Source: Rossellomorea sp. AcN35-11
GTDB taxonomy: Bacteria > Bacillota > Bacilli > Bacillales > Bacillaceae_B
Reading direction: 5' to 3'
NCBI GenBank assembly: GCA_030388825.1
Contig: CP128835.1
Span: 2,102,001-2,166,000, forward strand
DNA: 64,000 nucleotides
Notes under the pieces: model-generated
Told to the model about the DNA's origin: nothing
What the model saw: only the letters and a program-made list of their open reading frames with translations
Database searches by the model: none
Shown here: piece after piece, positions 10,990 through 20,764 of the stretch
How positions within the stretch are numbered: the stretch's first letter is position 1
Layout: each line of letters begins with the position of its first letter
Program-made: the position numbers and the translations under genes

Positions 10990-12750
10990 ATGAGAAAAAC
11001 GAAAATAGTATGTACGATCGGTCCTGCCAGTGAAAGTGTAGAGAAGTTAACACAACTGATCGAAGCAGGAATGAACGTTTCCCGTTTGAACTTTTCACAT
11101 GGTGACCACGATGAACACGGACAGCGTATTGTCAATATCCGTGAAGCAGCTGAAAAAGCAGGTAAAAATGTAGGGATCCTTCTTGACACAAAAGGCCCCG
11201 AAATCCGTACAAACAACATGGAAAACGGCGCAATTGAACTGGTTCAAGGATCTAACGTCATCGTATCCATGAAAGAAGTAGTAGGAACGACTGAAAAATT
11301 CTCTGTAACATACGAAGGATTAATCGAAGATGTCCATGTCGGTTCTAAGATTCTTTTAGACGATGGTCTGATTGGACTGGAAGTAACTGAAATTGATAAA
11401 GCGAATGGTGAAATCCATACGTATGTTGCCAACAGCGGCGTTCTTAAGAATAAAAAAGGTGTCAACGTGCCTGGTGTTTCCGTAAACCTTCCAGGAATCA
11501 CGGATAAAGATGCGAAGGATATCGTCTTTGGAATCCAGCAGGGTGTTGACTTCATTGCGGCGTCATTCGTCCGTCGTGCATCGGATGTGTTAGAGATCCG
11601 TCAATTGTTGGAAGAGCATAACGCTTCTCATATCCAAATCATCCCTAAGATTGAGAATCAAGAGGGTGTAGACAATATCAATGAAATCCTTGAAGTATCA
11701 GACGGTCTGATGGTGGCACGTGGAGATCTTGGTGTAGAGATCCCGGCTGAAGAAGTACCATTGGTTCAGAAGATGCTGATCAAAAAATGTAACTCATTAG
11801 GAAAGCCTGTCATCACGGCGACTCAAATGCTAGATTCCATGCAGCGCAACCCAAGACCGACAAGAGCCGAAGCAAGTGACGTTGCCAACGCCATCTTCGA
11901 CGGAACGGACGCCATCATGCTATCAGGTGAAACGGCTGCAGGGACGTACCCGGTGGAAGCAGTCCAAACGATGCATAACATTGCGTCAAGAGCAGAAACA
12001 GCCCTTGATTTCCATGCGATCCTGGATGCACGCAGCAAAGACAGCGACCACAATATGACGGACGCGATCGGGCAATCCGTTGCTCATTCCGCCCTTAACC
12101 TTGATGTCAATGCCATCGTTGCACCGACAGAAAGCGGACATACAGCGCGCATGATCTCCAAATATCGTCCAAAAGCACCAATCGTAGCCGTTACGGGAAC
12201 AGATTCTGTTTCTCGTCGTCTGGCTCTTGTATGGGGTGTGTATCCTACAGTGGGACGTAAAGTGACGACAACTGACGAAATGCTTGATATGGCAGTGGAA
12301 GAAAGCGTCAATTCAGGAATGACGAAGCACGGAGACCGCATCATCATCACAGCTGGTGTTCCAATCGGTGAATCTGGAACAACCAATCTGATGAAGATTC
12401 ATGTGGTAGGCGATATCGTAGCCAAAGGTCAAGGGATCGGCCGTAAATCTGCTTATGGTAAAGCGGTTGTAGCAACATCTGCAGATGAAGCTGTGAAAAA
12501 TACGCAACCAGGTTCTGTCCTTGTTACCATCGGTACAGATAAAGAAATGATGCCGGCTCTTGAAAAATGCTCGGCTCTTATCGTAGAAGAAGGCGGCCTG
12601 ACGAGCCATGCAGCCGTCGTAGGGATCAATTTAGGCATCCCTGTCGTGGTTGGTGTAGACAATGCCACTTCCCTCTTCAAAAACGGTCAGGAAATTACAG
12701 TAGATGCTACACGCGGAGTCATCTACAATGGTCACGCAAGCGTACTATAA
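10990..12750 (+). CDS. pyk: pyruvate kinase with C-terminal PEP-utilizer-like domain
   Basis: 586 residues. Catalytic barrel with [43 protein letters not shown] and TATQMLDSM, the A/C domain to about 470, then the extra about 110-residue PEP-utilizer-like domain typical of Bacillus (containing [12 protein letters not shown]). Produces pyruvate and ATP from PEP. CAGGAGGTAAAGAAA precedes the ATG. Second gene of the pfkA-pyk operon, closed by a strong terminator. Confidence 0.97.
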   Translation: MRKTKIVCTIGPASESVEKLTQLIEAGMNVSRLNFSHGDHDEHGQRIVNIREAAEKAGKNVGILLDTKGPEIRTNNMENGAIELVQGSNVIVSMKEVVGTTEKFSVTYEGLIEDVHVGSKILLDDGLIGLEVTEIDKANGEIHTYVANSGVLKNKKGVNVPGVSVNLPGITDKDAKDIVFGIQQGVDFIAASFVRRASDVLEIRQLLEEHNASHIQIIPKIENQEGVDNINEILEVSDGLMVARGDLGVEIPAEEVPLVQKMLIKKCNSLGKPVITATQMLDSMQRNPRPTRAEASDVANAIFDGTDAIMLSGETAAGTYPVEAVQTMHNIASRAETALDFHAILDARSKDSDHNMTDAIGQSVAHSALNLDVNAIVAPTESGHTARMISKYRPKAPIVAVTGTDSVSRRLALVWGVYPTVGRKVTTTDEMLDMAVEESVNSGMTKHGDRIIITAGVPIGESGTTNLMKIHVVGDIVAKGQGIGRKSAYGKAVVATSADEAVKNTQPGSVLVTIGTDKEMMPALEKCSALIVEEGGLTSHAAVVGINLGIPVVVGVDNATSLFKNGQEITVDATRGVIYNGHASVL

Positions 12751-12760
12751 GAAATAGTTG

Positions 12761-12796
12761 AAAAGCCGGAGTCCTTAGTCGACTCCGGCTTTTTTA
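12761..12796 (+). terminator. terminator of pfkA-pyk
   Basis: AAAAGCCGGAGTC pairs with GACTCCGGCTTTT around a short loop and is followed by T residues. Confidence 0.95.
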
Positions 12797-12892
12797 GGTA
12801 TAAGGGATTTTCATCATCCTCTCATAATACCTTGAGATGGTTAATATGTTATAATAGAAACAATCAGTATTAAATTTATGGAGGAATCCATC

Positions 12893-13279
12893 ATGAGATA
12901 TATCTTGTTCTTGTTAATTATTGTACCGGCTTTGGAAATCGGGTTATTGGTTCTTTCCGGACAAGCCTTTGGTTTGATCCCAACCGTCCTCCTTATCATT
13001 ACGACGGGGATCCTCGGGGCGTATCTTGCGAAGAAGCAAGGGATGGAGACCCTTCGGAAAGCACAGCAGGACATGCAGTACGGTCAACTGCCCGGTGATG
13101 CCATCATCGACGGACTTTGCATCCTGGTGGGAGGGGTCGTTCTATTGACTCCCGGCTTTATTACCGATGCCATAGGATTCATGCTCTTGCTCCCGCCGAC
13201 ACGTAAGCTGTTCAAACCATTCATCTACAGATTGTTCAAGCGTTGGATCAATAACGGTAATGTGATTATATACAGATAA
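12893..13279 (+). CDS. fxsA: FxsA-family membrane protein
   Basis: 128 residues. Hydrophobic N-terminal half with two to three membrane helices (about 2-20, 26-46 and 70-95) and a basic C-terminus (KPFIYRLFKRW), as in FxsA. E. coli FxsA relieves F-plasmid exclusion of phage T7; its native role is unclear. ATG at 12893 chosen because GGAGG sits 8 bp upstream; the earlier in-frame start at 12878 overlaps that site. Monocistronic, with its own terminator. Confidence 0.85.
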   Translation: MRYILFLLIIVPALEIGLLVLSGQAFGLIPTVLLIITTGILGAYLAKKQGMETLRKAQQDMQYGQLPGDAIIDGLCILVGGVVLLTPGFITDAIGFMLLLPPTRKLFKPFIYRLFKRWINNGNVIIYR

Positions 13280-13282
13280 AGG

Positions 13283-13315
13283 AAAGGCACTGCTGATACA
13301 GCAGTGCCTTTATTT
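13283..13315 (+). terminator. terminator of fxsA
   Basis: AAAGGCACTGCT and AGCAGTGCCTTT form a 12-bp stem with a 5-nt loop, then TATTT. Confidence 0.85.
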
Positions 13316-13338
13316 AGGTTCTAGGTTCAATTCGTTCT

Positions 13339-13545
13339 AAAGAAGAAAGTAGAAGTTGATTTCCCCTGCAGGATGCTCGCTTTCCGCGGGGCTTTGCGGT
13401 GAGCGCCTCCGGGCTCTCACCTGTCCGGCTACAGGGCATAGGAGCTCGAGGTCATATGCCCCTGGGCAAAGCCCTACCGCTTTTCTTACTGTCCAGCTAT
13501 TCCCCCAGGAGTCGAGCCTCCTTCCGCTCTCATAGAAATCCAAAT
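13339..13545. repeat. Bacillus-type intergenic palindromic repeat
   Basis: The first 54 bp (13339-13392) are the reverse complement of 41927-41980 with one mismatch. The rest contains GC-rich blocks (CTCACCTGTCC, GCTCGAGGTCAT, CTGTCCAGCT) also seen in the elements at 32596-32760 and 41840-41980. Non-coding; short frames inside are by-products of the GC-rich palindromes. Confidence 0.8.
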
Positions 13546-13825
13546 CAAAATGAGAGTGAATTTCTTTGAACGAAGAAATGTTTCCTTATCATCACAATTG
13601 ACACATTTAAATATTGTCACTACAATCTCTTAATGATTGTGAGAGGAACTGCAGAGACTCCTGCGTAAGTACGGTTGCACTTTAGTCCCGTTCGGTTAAG
13701 TTGAAGAGGGTCTGCCGAACGTCCGTCAAAAGAGAAGAGGATTCCCCTCGCAGTCTTGCACGAACGGTTTCAAAGAGATTTTCTAGAGCCCATGCTATAA
13801 AACCACAATCTCCTGGAAAAAGTAT
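13546..13825. other. gap before ytvI with a second, degenerate repeat-like block
   Basis: 13636-13790 has the same style as 41560-41690 (GAGAGGAACTGC, CTCCTGCG, CGAACG), suggesting an eroded element. No gene, tRNA or clear promoter seen. Confidence 0.5.
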
Positions 13826-14932
13826 TTACTTCACACCCATGATGAATTTCCACGTATCTTCAAATACTCCTGCCCGTTTCAGGGTGGATAGAATGACCAA
13901 TACAACGGGACCTACGATCAGGCCAAGGAATCCAATCAGCTTGAAGCCCACGAACAGGGCGATGAGGGTCGCGAGTGGATCGAGGCCGATGCTTGATGAT
14001 AATACCTTAGGCTCCATGATCTGACGTTGTACGACGACGATCAGATATAGAACGGATAAGCCGATCCCAAGCCCTACGTTCCCTGTAATGAACTCATAGA
14101 TGATCCATGGGACGAACACTGCTCCTGTCCCGAGGTAAGGCAAGATATCGACGAGGCCGGTGACGAGTGCAATGGTAATCGCATAATCCACCCTCAGGAT
14201 GATCAGCCCGACGAGTACGATGATCGCCGTGAAGGAGATAAGGGTGAACTGGGCTCTGATAAACCCGAATAGGGCCCTCTTCAAATCGACGAATACTTTT
14301 CTCCCGCTCGACATCGCTTTACCTGGAATGATCTTCTCCGCCTTGGCCGATAAAGTATACCAGTCTTTGCTGATAAAGAAAGTGGCGAGGGCAGCGAATA
14401 TGAGGACGGATGCCGCATTAGGGATCCAGGAAATCAACTGTGGTAATTTAGTGAAAAAGTTTTGCAGGAAATCTCCTGCGGATGTAGCGATTTTCGATCC
14501 GGCAGTCTGGACATTCTCGAGAATCGTATCTTGTTGCCCGGCTTCAAGGTTCTTGAAAAAGCCTGCCAGCTGGTTGTATAACGGAATGACTTGCCCCACG
14601 ATGAAATTCTCTGCATACTTGACCAGGGTTTCCACATGGCTTGGGAGCTCTTCGGCCAGATAATTGGCACCTGAGACGATCTCAGCGATCAATAAGGTGA
14701 TCAACCCTGCAAAGACCGCAACAATCAAGATGAGGGATACAGCAACCGCCCATATCCTCGGAAGCCACCTTTCAAGCCAGTTCACCATGGGGTTGATGAG
14801 AAGGGCGATGGCGACGGCTATGATGAATGGATACGCAAGCTTCCATATGTAATAGAGTGAAATCAATGAAAGGACAATGATGGCAATCACGATGATGAAT
14901 CGGATCGTACGATAAACATATTCTAAATTCAA
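13826..14932 (-). CDS. ytvI: sporulation integral membrane protein YtvI (AI-2E transporter fold)
   Basis: 368 residues with about eight membrane helices: a pair at 10-32 and 34-50, one at about 60-85, a long soluble loop (about 90-150), then helices from 160 to the C-terminus. Several PYLGTG/GxGLxxG-type segments (for example VDILPYLGTGAVFVPW) are hallmarks of the AI-2E/TqsA/PerM family. In Bacillus, YtvI sits before citZ and is annotated as a sporulation membrane protein. Transcribed against its neighbours; no terminator recognised after its stop. Confidence 0.88.
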   Translation of the reverse strand: MNLEYVYRTIRFIIVIAIIVLSLISLYYIWKLAYPFIIAVAIALLINPMVNWLERWLPRIWAVAVSLILIVAVFAGLITLLIAEIVSGANYLAEELPSHVETLVKYAENFIVGQVIPLYNQLAGFFKNLEAGQQDTILENVQTAGSKIATSAGDFLQNFFTKLPQLISWIPNAASVLIFAALATFFISKDWYTLSAKAEKIIPGKAMSSGRKVFVDLKRALFGFIRAQFTLISFTAIIVLVGLIILRVDYAITIALVTGLVDILPYLGTGAVFVPWIIYEFITGNVGLGIGLSVLYLIVVVQRQIMEPKVLSSSIGLDPLATLIALFVGFKLIGFLGLIVGPVVLVILSTLKRAGVFEDTWKFIMGVK

Positions 14933-15690
14933 AGGCTTCCCTCCTACGAAATCTACTACTTTTATTTTATAGGAGACAGGAAATGAAAGGAAGATTAATT
15001 TAGATGGTGTTTTGGTTTTTAGAATCGTATTCTTAAAGAAATGTTATGTGATTCACACGCTCTTTTCTAAAAGATTGTATCTTTGTACGTTCTGCAGGAA
15101 GATGAGGGGAACTGCCCCTGATCAGTACGCCAGTACATCAGTAGATGTCTACGAAGATTCCTCAACTCCTTTAAGTATTAATGGTATAAGAGCTAAATGT
15201 GTCAAGGAACATTATTATAAAGAGCAAACTATCTCTCATTGCTTATCAACATGTTGGTTTTGATTTTTATTAAGGAATCAACTTCTACCTATCTCCTGAT
15301 TACCGTTTTTATGTCAGGATAATGATCTAATCAAAACATAATTCTCAGAAGTTCATGTTTATTCTACATGAATGAAGAGTGTATTCATGCGTACTGGCAG
15401 CCCATTATTATACCGGTAGTATGTTGTGCATCCTGATTTATTCAACTACAGTTGAATACCCACCGCCGACGTTGAAAGGATCCTGTCATTGACAGGGAGA
15501 ACGAAGGGAAGGAAGCTCCATCCACCCCATTCCGCTGTCCGTAATTGGAATAATCAGGTTAAGAAAAGATACGATTATACATTTTCTGACACCTTCAGCC
15601 AATTGGATACATGAGGATGAATACTTGATTTCTCTACATTTTGAACAGGTTTATTTTTCTAGAAAAATAATTTTTATAGAAATTCGTGCG
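14933..15690. other. long intergenic region upstream of citZ
   Basis: About 760 bp without a credible gene. A 83-codon frame at 15012-15263 lacks a ribosome-binding site and any recognisable motif. Contains scattered small inverted repeats but no array, tRNA or transposase remnant that I can recognise. Confidence 0.5.
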
Positions 15691-15696
15691 TTTTCA

Positions 15697-15725
15697 TTCA
15701 CAAAAGTCAGATAATTGTTTATAAT
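15697..15725 (+). promoter_or_regulatory. sigma-A promoter of citZ
   Basis: TTCACA (15697-15702), 17 bp, TATAAT (15720-15725): 5/6 and 6/6 matches. Predicted start near 15732 gives a leader of about 195 nt. Confidence 0.8.
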
Positions 15726-15731
15726 AGGAAA

Positions 15732-15745
15732 TGTAAGCGCATCCC
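15732..15745 (+). promoter_or_regulatory. cre-like site at the citZ transcription start
   Basis: TGTAAGCGCATCCC matches the left half and centre of the CcpA consensus TGTAANCGNTNNCA, with two mismatches on the right. It overlaps the predicted start site, where binding would repress. B. subtilis citZ is known to be repressed by CcpA. Confidence 0.5.
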
Positions 15746-15926
15746 AAGCTCTCTAAATCCATGAAGAGCAGGGAATCATTTTTTGTATCGCAATTGAGCA
15801 ATCGCTCAACGTGTTTATTTATGTTCTTTTTAAACAAGCCTACTGGACTCATTTCAAAGGTCCGTGGGGTTTTATGCTCATATGAAAATGGGTAAAGAGA
15901 AATACTTAACAAAAGGAGAGGTTATT

Positions 15927-17045
15927 ATGACAGCAACTCGCGGGTTAGAAGGGGTTGTAGCAACAACATCATCCATCAGTTCGATCATTGATGATACTCT
16001 TACATATGTTGGCTACAACATTGATGATTTAGCAAACAATGCTAGTTTCGAAGAGGTAATCTACTTGCTTTGGCACTTGAAATTGCCTACGTCATCAGAG
16101 CTTCAGGAATTGACTGAGCTGTTAGCGGAGAATGCCGATCTTCCTAAGGAAGTCATCGAACATTTCAAGATGTATAACATCAAGGAAGTCCATCCGATGG
16201 CTGCTTTACGTTCAGCTGTATCTTTACTTGGATTATATGATGACAAAGCAGATGTCATGGACGAAAAGGAAAACTACTTAAAAGCTGTCCGCCTTCAGGC
16301 GAAGATTCCTACGATCGTAACGAGCTTTGCGCGAATCCGCAATGGACAAGAGCCAATCGCTCCCCGTAAGGATTTAGGATTTGCAGCGAATTTCCTATAT
16401 ATGTTGACCGGTAAGGATCCTGAGCCTGTAGAGGTCGAGGCGTTTAATAAAGCCCTTGTCCTTCATGCGGATCATGAGTTAAACGCTTCCACATTCACTG
16501 CACGTGTATGTGTCGCTACTCTTTCCGATGTGTATTCAGGTGTGACCGCTGCGATCGGTGCCTTAAAAGGGCCGCTTCACGGTGGGGCAAATGAACAGGT
16601 TATGAAGATGCTTACTGAAATCGGATCAGTCGATAAAGTGGAACCGTATATCCTCGATAAGCTGGATAAAAAAGTGAAAATCATGGGCTTCGGCCACCGT
16701 GTATACCGTCAGGGAGATCCACGTGCGAAGCATCTGAAGGAAATGTCCAAGAAGCTAACTGAACTGAGCGGCGAAAGTAAATACTATGAAATGTCCGTCA
16801 AGGTCGAAGAAGTATTTACATCCAATAAAGGTTTACCGCCTAATGTCGATTTTTATTCTGCGTCTGTTTATCACAGCCTTGGAATCGACCACGACCTATT
16901 TACGCCGATCTTCGCTGTAAGCCGTGTATCCGGCTGGTTAGCGCATATCCTGGAGCAGTATTCAAACAACCGCTTAATCCGTCCTCGCGCTGATTATGTG
17001 GGCCCTGGCAAACAGCAATATGTGCCAGTTGAACAAAGAGGTTAA
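15927..17045 (+). CDS. citZ: citrate synthase
   Basis: 372 residues, as in B. subtilis CitZ. Contains the catalytic segments LHADHELNASTF, KGPLHGGANEQV and GFGHRVYRQGDPRAKHL and the C-terminal RPRADYVGP. Condenses oxaloacetate and acetyl-CoA, opening the TCA cycle. The ATG at 15927 follows AAAAGGAGAGG and yields the family N-terminus MTATRGLEGV; upstream in-frame starts are not supported. The about 195-nt leader contains small hairpins (for example TTGAGC/GCTCAA near 15795), of interest because aconitase is reported to bind the citZ leader in B. subtilis. Confidence 0.97.
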   Translation: MTATRGLEGVVATTSSISSIIDDTLTYVGYNIDDLANNASFEEVIYLLWHLKLPTSSELQELTELLAENADLPKEVIEHFKMYNIKEVHPMAALRSAVSLLGLYDDKADVMDEKENYLKAVRLQAKIPTIVTSFARIRNGQEPIAPRKDLGFAANFLYMLTGKDPEPVEVEAFNKALVLHADHELNASTFTARVCVATLSDVYSGVTAAIGALKGPLHGGANEQVMKMLTEIGSVDKVEPYILDKLDKKVKIMGFGHRVYRQGDPRAKHLKEMSKKLTELSGESKYYEMSVKVEEVFTSNKGLPPNVDFYSASVYHSLGIDHDLFTPIFAVSRVSGWLAHILEQYSNNRLIRPRADYVGPGKQQYVPVEQRG

Positions 17046-17054
17046 TCATCAATA

Positions 17055-17083
17055 TTTACAAATAGTGAAAAAATTGGTGTAAT
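17055..17083 (+). promoter_or_regulatory. candidate internal promoter before icd
   Basis: TTTACA (17055-17060), 17 bp, TGTAAT (17078-17083): five of six matches in each hexamer. Lies directly after the citZ stop codon. Confidence 0.6.
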
Positions 17084-17086
17084 AAT

Positions 17087-17134
17087 AAGGGGAATGACTC
17101 TAAATGCATAAGGCACTTAGGGGTCATCCCCTTT
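17087..17134 (+). terminator. citZ-icd intergenic hairpin (terminator or 5' stabilizer)
   Basis: AAGGGGAATGAC pairs with GTCATCCCCTT with one bulged base. Only three T residues follow, so termination would be weak. If the promoter at 17055 is used, this hairpin sits at the 5' end of the icd mRNA and could stabilise it. Confidence 0.55.
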
Positions 17135-17160
17135 GATAATGAATAAATGGAGGTTACATA

Positions 17161-18432
17161 ATGACACAAGGTGAAAAAATCACAAACCAGAATGGCCAGC
17201 TTCAAGTTCCAAACAACCCGATCGTTCCTTTCATTGAAGGTGACGGAACTGGGCCGGATATCTGGGCAGCAGCCCAACGCGTCCTGGATGCTTCTGTAGA
17301 AAAAGCATATAAAGGCGAGCGCAAAATCTCTTGGAAAGAAGTATATGCCGGAGAAAAAGCATTCAACAAGACGGGCGAATGGCTTCCAAACGAAACACTT
17401 GAAGCGATCCGTGAATACTTCATCGCCATCAAAGGTCCTCTTACAACGCCAGTAGGTGGCGGGATCCGTTCATTGAACGTTGCCCTTCGCCAGGAATTAG
17501 ATCTATTCACTTGCCTGCGTCCAGTGCGCTACTTCGAAGGTGTTCCTTCTCCTGTCAAGCGTCCTGAAGACACTGACATGGTCATCTTCCGTGAGAACAC
17601 TGAAGATATCTATGCTGGTATCGAGTACGCAAAAGGTTCTGACGAAGTGAAGAAACTGATCAGCTTCCTTCAAGACGAAATGGGCGTTAATAAAATCCGT
17701 TTCCCTGAAACGTCAGGTATCGGAATCAAGCCTGTATCGGAAGAAGGTACAAGCCGCCTTGTGCGCGCAGCGATCAACTATGCAATCACAGAAGGCCGTA
17801 AGTCAGTTACGCTTGTTCACAAAGGGAACATCATGAAGTTCACTGAAGGAGCTTTCAAAAACTGGGGTTACGAGCTTGCTGAGAAAGAGTTCGGGGATAA
17901 AGTATTCACTTGGGCTCAATATGACAAGATCAAAGAAGCTGACGGATTGGAAGCAGCGAACAAAGCACAATCTGACGCTGAAGCAGCTGGTAAGATCATC
18001 GTAAAAGATTCAATCGCTGATATCTTCTTACAACAGATCCTTACTCGTCCGGCTGAGTTCGATGTAGTGGCTACAATGAACTTAAATGGAGACTACATCT
18101 CTGATGCCCTTGCTGCACAAGTAGGTGGTATCGGTATCGCTCCTGGAGCAAACATCAACTATGAATCAGGACATGCAATCTTTGAGGCAACTCACGGAAC
18201 AGCTCCTAAATATGCAGGCATGGATAAAGTGAATCCATCATCTGTCATCCTTTCAGGAGTGCTTATGCTTGAGCACCTTGGCTGGACGGAAGCTGCTAAC
18301 CTGATCACGAAATCCATGGAGAAGACAATCGCTTCTAAAGTGGTCACATATGACTTTGCCCGTCTGATGGATGGAGCAACAGAAGTGAAATGTTCCGAGT
18401 TCGGTTCTGCATTAATCGAAAACATGGGATAA
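17161..18432 (+). CDS. icd: isocitrate dehydrogenase (NADP+)
   Basis: 423 residues, the standard bacterial NADP-dependent length. Substrate-binding [18 protein letters not shown] (the serine is the regulatory position in E. coli), [27 protein letters not shown] and [19 protein letters not shown] identify it. Oxidatively decarboxylates isocitrate to 2-oxoglutarate. ATG preceded by ATGGAGGTTACATA. Second gene of citZ-icd-mdh, but with its own candidate promoter and a strong hairpin before mdh. Confidence 0.98.
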   Translation: MTQGEKITNQNGQLQVPNNPIVPFIEGDGTGPDIWAAAQRVLDASVEKAYKGERKISWKEVYAGEKAFNKTGEWLPNETLEAIREYFIAIKGPLTTPVGGGIRSLNVALRQELDLFTCLRPVRYFEGVPSPVKRPEDTDMVIFRENTEDIYAGIEYAKGSDEVKKLISFLQDEMGVNKIRFPETSGIGIKPVSEEGTSRLVRAAINYAITEGRKSVTLVHKGNIMKFTEGAFKNWGYELAEKEFGDKVFTWAQYDKIKEADGLEAANKAQSDAEAAGKIIVKDSIADIFLQQILTRPAEFDVVATMNLNGDYISDALAAQVGGIGIAPGANINYESGHAIFEATHGTAPKYAGMDKVNPSSVILSGVLMLEHLGWTEAANLITKSMEKTIASKVVTYDFARLMDGATEVKCSEFGSALIENMG

Positions 18433-18454
18433 TCTTGAATGAATAATGGGAAGG

Positions 18455-18476
18455 GAGTGCTTCATTTGAAGCACTC
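18455..18476 (+). other. icd-mdh intercistronic hairpin
   Basis: GAGTGCTTCA and TGAAGCACTC are a perfect 10-bp inverted repeat around TT, 23 bp after the icd stop. Followed by TTTG, too short a T-run for efficient termination; more likely an attenuator or RNA processing/stability element. Confidence 0.6.
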
Positions 18477-18513
18477 TTTGCCTTACCTATCGAAACAAAA
18501 GGGAGGAATTATG

Positions 18514-19452
18514 ATGGCGATTAAGCGTAGAAAAGTTTCTGTTATCGGTGGAGGATTTACAGGGGCGACCACAGCATTGATGCTTGCTCAGAAGGAGCTT
18601 GGAGATGTAGTGCTTGTGGATATCCCTCAAAATGAAGATCCGACTAAAGGGAAAGCACTGGACATGCTTGAAGCAGGCCCGGTACAAGGATTTGATGCGA
18701 ACATCATCGGTACTTCCAATTATGAAGATACGAAGGGTTCAGATATCGTAGTGATCACGGCAGGCATTGCCCGCAAACCTGGAATGAGCCGCGATGACCT
18801 GGTTCAAACGAATCAAAAGGTCATGAAATCAGTTACACAGCAAATTGTGAAATATTCTCCGGACTGCTATATCATCGTCCTGACGAATCCCGTCGATGCC
18901 ATGACTTACACTGTATTCAAGGAATCCGGCTTTCCTAAAGAGCGCGTCATCGGACAATCCGGCGTTCTGGATACAGCCCGCTTCCGTACCTTTGTCGCAC
19001 AGGAATTAAACCTGTCCGTGAAAGATATTACAGGATTTGTTCTGGGCGGTCACGGTGATGACATGGTTCCTCTTATTCGTTACTCATACGCCGGTGGGAT
19101 TCCTCTGGAAACATTGATTCCTAAAGATCGTTTAGACGCCATCGTCGAGCGCACCCGTAAAGGCGGCGGGGAGATTGTAGGTCTTCTCGGTAACGGAAGC
19201 GCCTATTATGCCCCGGCTGCTTCCCTGGTTCAAATGGTTGAAGCAATCTTGAAGGATCAACGCCGCGTCATCCCGGCCATCGCCTACTTAGAAGGTGAGT
19301 ACGGATTTGACGGCATCTACCTGGGTGTCCCAACCATCCTTGGTGGAAACGGTTTAGAGAAAATCATCGAACTGGAATTAACCGAAGAAGAAAAATCTGC
19401 CCTGAAAAATTCCGCAGACGCAGTCAAAAACGTAATGTCATCACTGGCTTAA
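18514..19452 (+). CDS. mdh: malate dehydrogenase
   Basis: 312 residues. LDH-like MDH: N-terminal [14 protein letters not shown] nucleotide fold, specificity loop [14 protein letters not shown] (arginines for the second carboxylate), [10 protein letters not shown], and catalytic His in [10 protein letters not shown]. Interconverts malate and oxaloacetate with NAD. GGGAGG lies 7 bp before the ATG at 18514 (4 bp before an adjacent ATG at 18511), so the second ATG is preferred. Last gene of the TCA operon; strong terminator follows. Confidence 0.97.
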   Translation: MAIKRRKVSVIGGGFTGATTALMLAQKELGDVVLVDIPQNEDPTKGKALDMLEAGPVQGFDANIIGTSNYEDTKGSDIVVITAGIARKPGMSRDDLVQTNQKVMKSVTQQIVKYSPDCYIIVLTNPVDAMTYTVFKESGFPKERVIGQSGVLDTARFRTFVAQELNLSVKDITGFVLGGHGDDMVPLIRYSYAGGIPLETLIPKDRLDAIVERTRKGGGEIVGLLGNGSAYYAPAASLVQMVEAILKDQRRVIPAIAYLEGEYGFDGIYLGVPTILGGNGLEKIIELELTEEEKSALKNSADAVKNVMSSLA

Positions 19453-19463
19453 TGAATCAACCC

Positions 19464-19498
19464 AAAACTGACTTCCTTATTGGAGGTCAGTTTTTTTT
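19464..19498 (+). terminator. terminator of citZ-icd-mdh
   Basis: AAAACTGACTTCC pairs with GGAGGTCAGTTTT (one G-U), followed by eight T. Confidence 0.95.
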
Positions 19499-19975
19499 AT
19501 TTGGTATAGGTGGCTGAACAGCAGTGTTTGGTCCAATTCCTAAAATGAGGGTGATGTAGTGGGGCTATGGTAGACTTTTTATACGCTCTGTCAAACAGTG
19601 AATTTGCTGGGTGGGGAGGCCCTCCGTCCGTCCCGTACCTTCTGCTTGCCGCTTCAAAAAAGCTGAAAGTGGCGAGAAATATGGTTCCGATTTATAAGCA
19701 TAATCAAATGAGTATCGTGACAAATTTGACATTCATGTTAGGTGCAAACCGGTTACTGCATAACATGTATCAAGTGTTCAAGAGGAGCTCCCTAAGGATA
19801 AAGCATTCATTATATTTTCAATATGGGAAGTAGAAGGAGATAACATTCACGACTCCAGTTCTCACAACTCTCCTAAAATAAATAAACCACCGGGTAAAAA
19901 CTCTTTGTATGGAGACCCTATAAATGTTAAAATAGTAATAGACAGATAATAAAAACAATTTTTATTATTTAAAAT
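19499..19975. other. gap between mdh and the MaoC gene
   Basis: An 88-codon frame (19567-19833) has no good ribosome-binding site and no motif I recognise; it may be chance or a gene remnant. TTGTAT, 17 bp, TAAAAT near 19903-19932 is a modest promoter candidate for the next gene. Confidence 0.4.
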
Positions 19976-19989
19976 TGTAATCGTTTACA
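19976..19989 (+). promoter_or_regulatory. catabolite-responsive element (cre) before the MaoC gene
   Basis: TGTAATCGTTTACA matches the CcpA consensus TGTAANCGNTNNCA at every fixed position and is nearly a perfect palindrome. It lies 19 bp upstream of the start codon and 6 bp before the ribosome-binding site, downstream of any promoter, where CcpA acts as a roadblock repressor. Confidence 0.75.
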
Positions 19990-20007
19990 TACGTGGAGGT
20001 GCTTCTT

Positions 20008-20484
20008 ATGTTATTAGGGAAAAAGAGAAAGCTGGGCAGAAAAATCGAAGACATGACGATTGGTGAAAAGCTGACACTTACAGAGAAAATCGAGGATAAT
20101 GAACTTCTCCTTTATTTAGGGCTCACAAACGATGCCAATCCATTATATATCCAACATGACTATGCTTCCCAAACACCATTCAAAAAGCCGATTGTTCCTT
20201 CCATCATGCTAATGGGAATCATCACATCTGCCGTATCAAAATACTTGCCTGGCCCGGGATCTCATATAGTAGAGCAAAATATAGAGTTTCCTGCACCGGT
20301 CTATCATTATGCCACCATCCAATTTCTTTTTGAAGTAAAAGAAATCGATCCAAGCAGCCACCTGGTAACCATCGTGGTTACCGCAACGAACGAAAAAGAT
20401 GAAAAAGTCATTAACGGGACCGTTAAAGTATGTCCCCCTCACCGATTAGAAAAAATGAACAGTCATGCATTGGAAAACTTCTAA
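20008..20484 (+). CDS. MaoC/hot-dog family dehydratase-like protein
   Basis: 158 residues with a hot-dog fold. The segment LYLGLTNDANPLYIQHDYA fits the MaoC/FabZ hydratase motif (D-x4-H spacing with the catalytic Asp and His), and TPFKKPIVPSIMLMGIITSAVS fits the following helix. Likely (R)-enoyl-CoA hydratase-like, substrate unknown. ATG at 20008 follows GGAGGT by 7 bp. Sits alone between the TCA operon and phoPR; the consensus cre suggests repression on glucose, compatible with fatty-acid use. Confidence 0.8.
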   Translation: MLLGKKRKLGRKIEDMTIGEKLTLTEKIEDNELLLYLGLTNDANPLYIQHDYASQTPFKKPIVPSIMLMGIITSAVSKYLPGPGSHIVEQNIEFPAPVYHYATIQFLFEVKEIDPSSHLVTIVVTATNEKDEKVINGTVKVCPPHRLEKMNSHALENF

Positions 20485-20498
20485 TGTCCCAAAAGGAG

Positions 20499-20529
20499 AA
20501 GGAGCTGTAAATCTGCAGCTCCTTTTTTT
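20499..20529 (+). terminator. terminator of the MaoC gene
   Basis: AAGGAGCTG and CAGCTCCTT form a 9-bp stem followed by a T-run. Confidence 0.9.
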
Positions 20530-20764
20530 AGTTCATTCATCCAACTCGGATCAATCCCGAACACACTGATTGGTTTAATAGAAACCGTTTAATCGTGCAT
20601 CATAGTAATGATGAGAGTACCTCTCCATCCTCCTTCATGAATACGGATTAGTATGAAATCTCTTTAAATGATGGTAACCAAACAGATTTATATTATAATG
20701 AAGGTACAATTACATAAAATGTTTTGGATGCAGGGGTTAATTTCTTTGTATGGAGGCACAACAA

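Noticed and set aside
15012..15263. 83-codon frame in the citZ upstream gap
   Set aside because: No ribosome-binding site, unusual composition, no motif; likely chance.
15660..15730. ATAA/TTAT dyads near the citZ promoter as possible CcpC boxes
   Set aside because: Spacings are 3-4 bp, not the 9 bp expected for CcpC.
19567..19833. 88-codon frame between mdh and the MaoC gene
   Set aside because: Weak start context and no recognisable family; left as a note in the intergenic entry.
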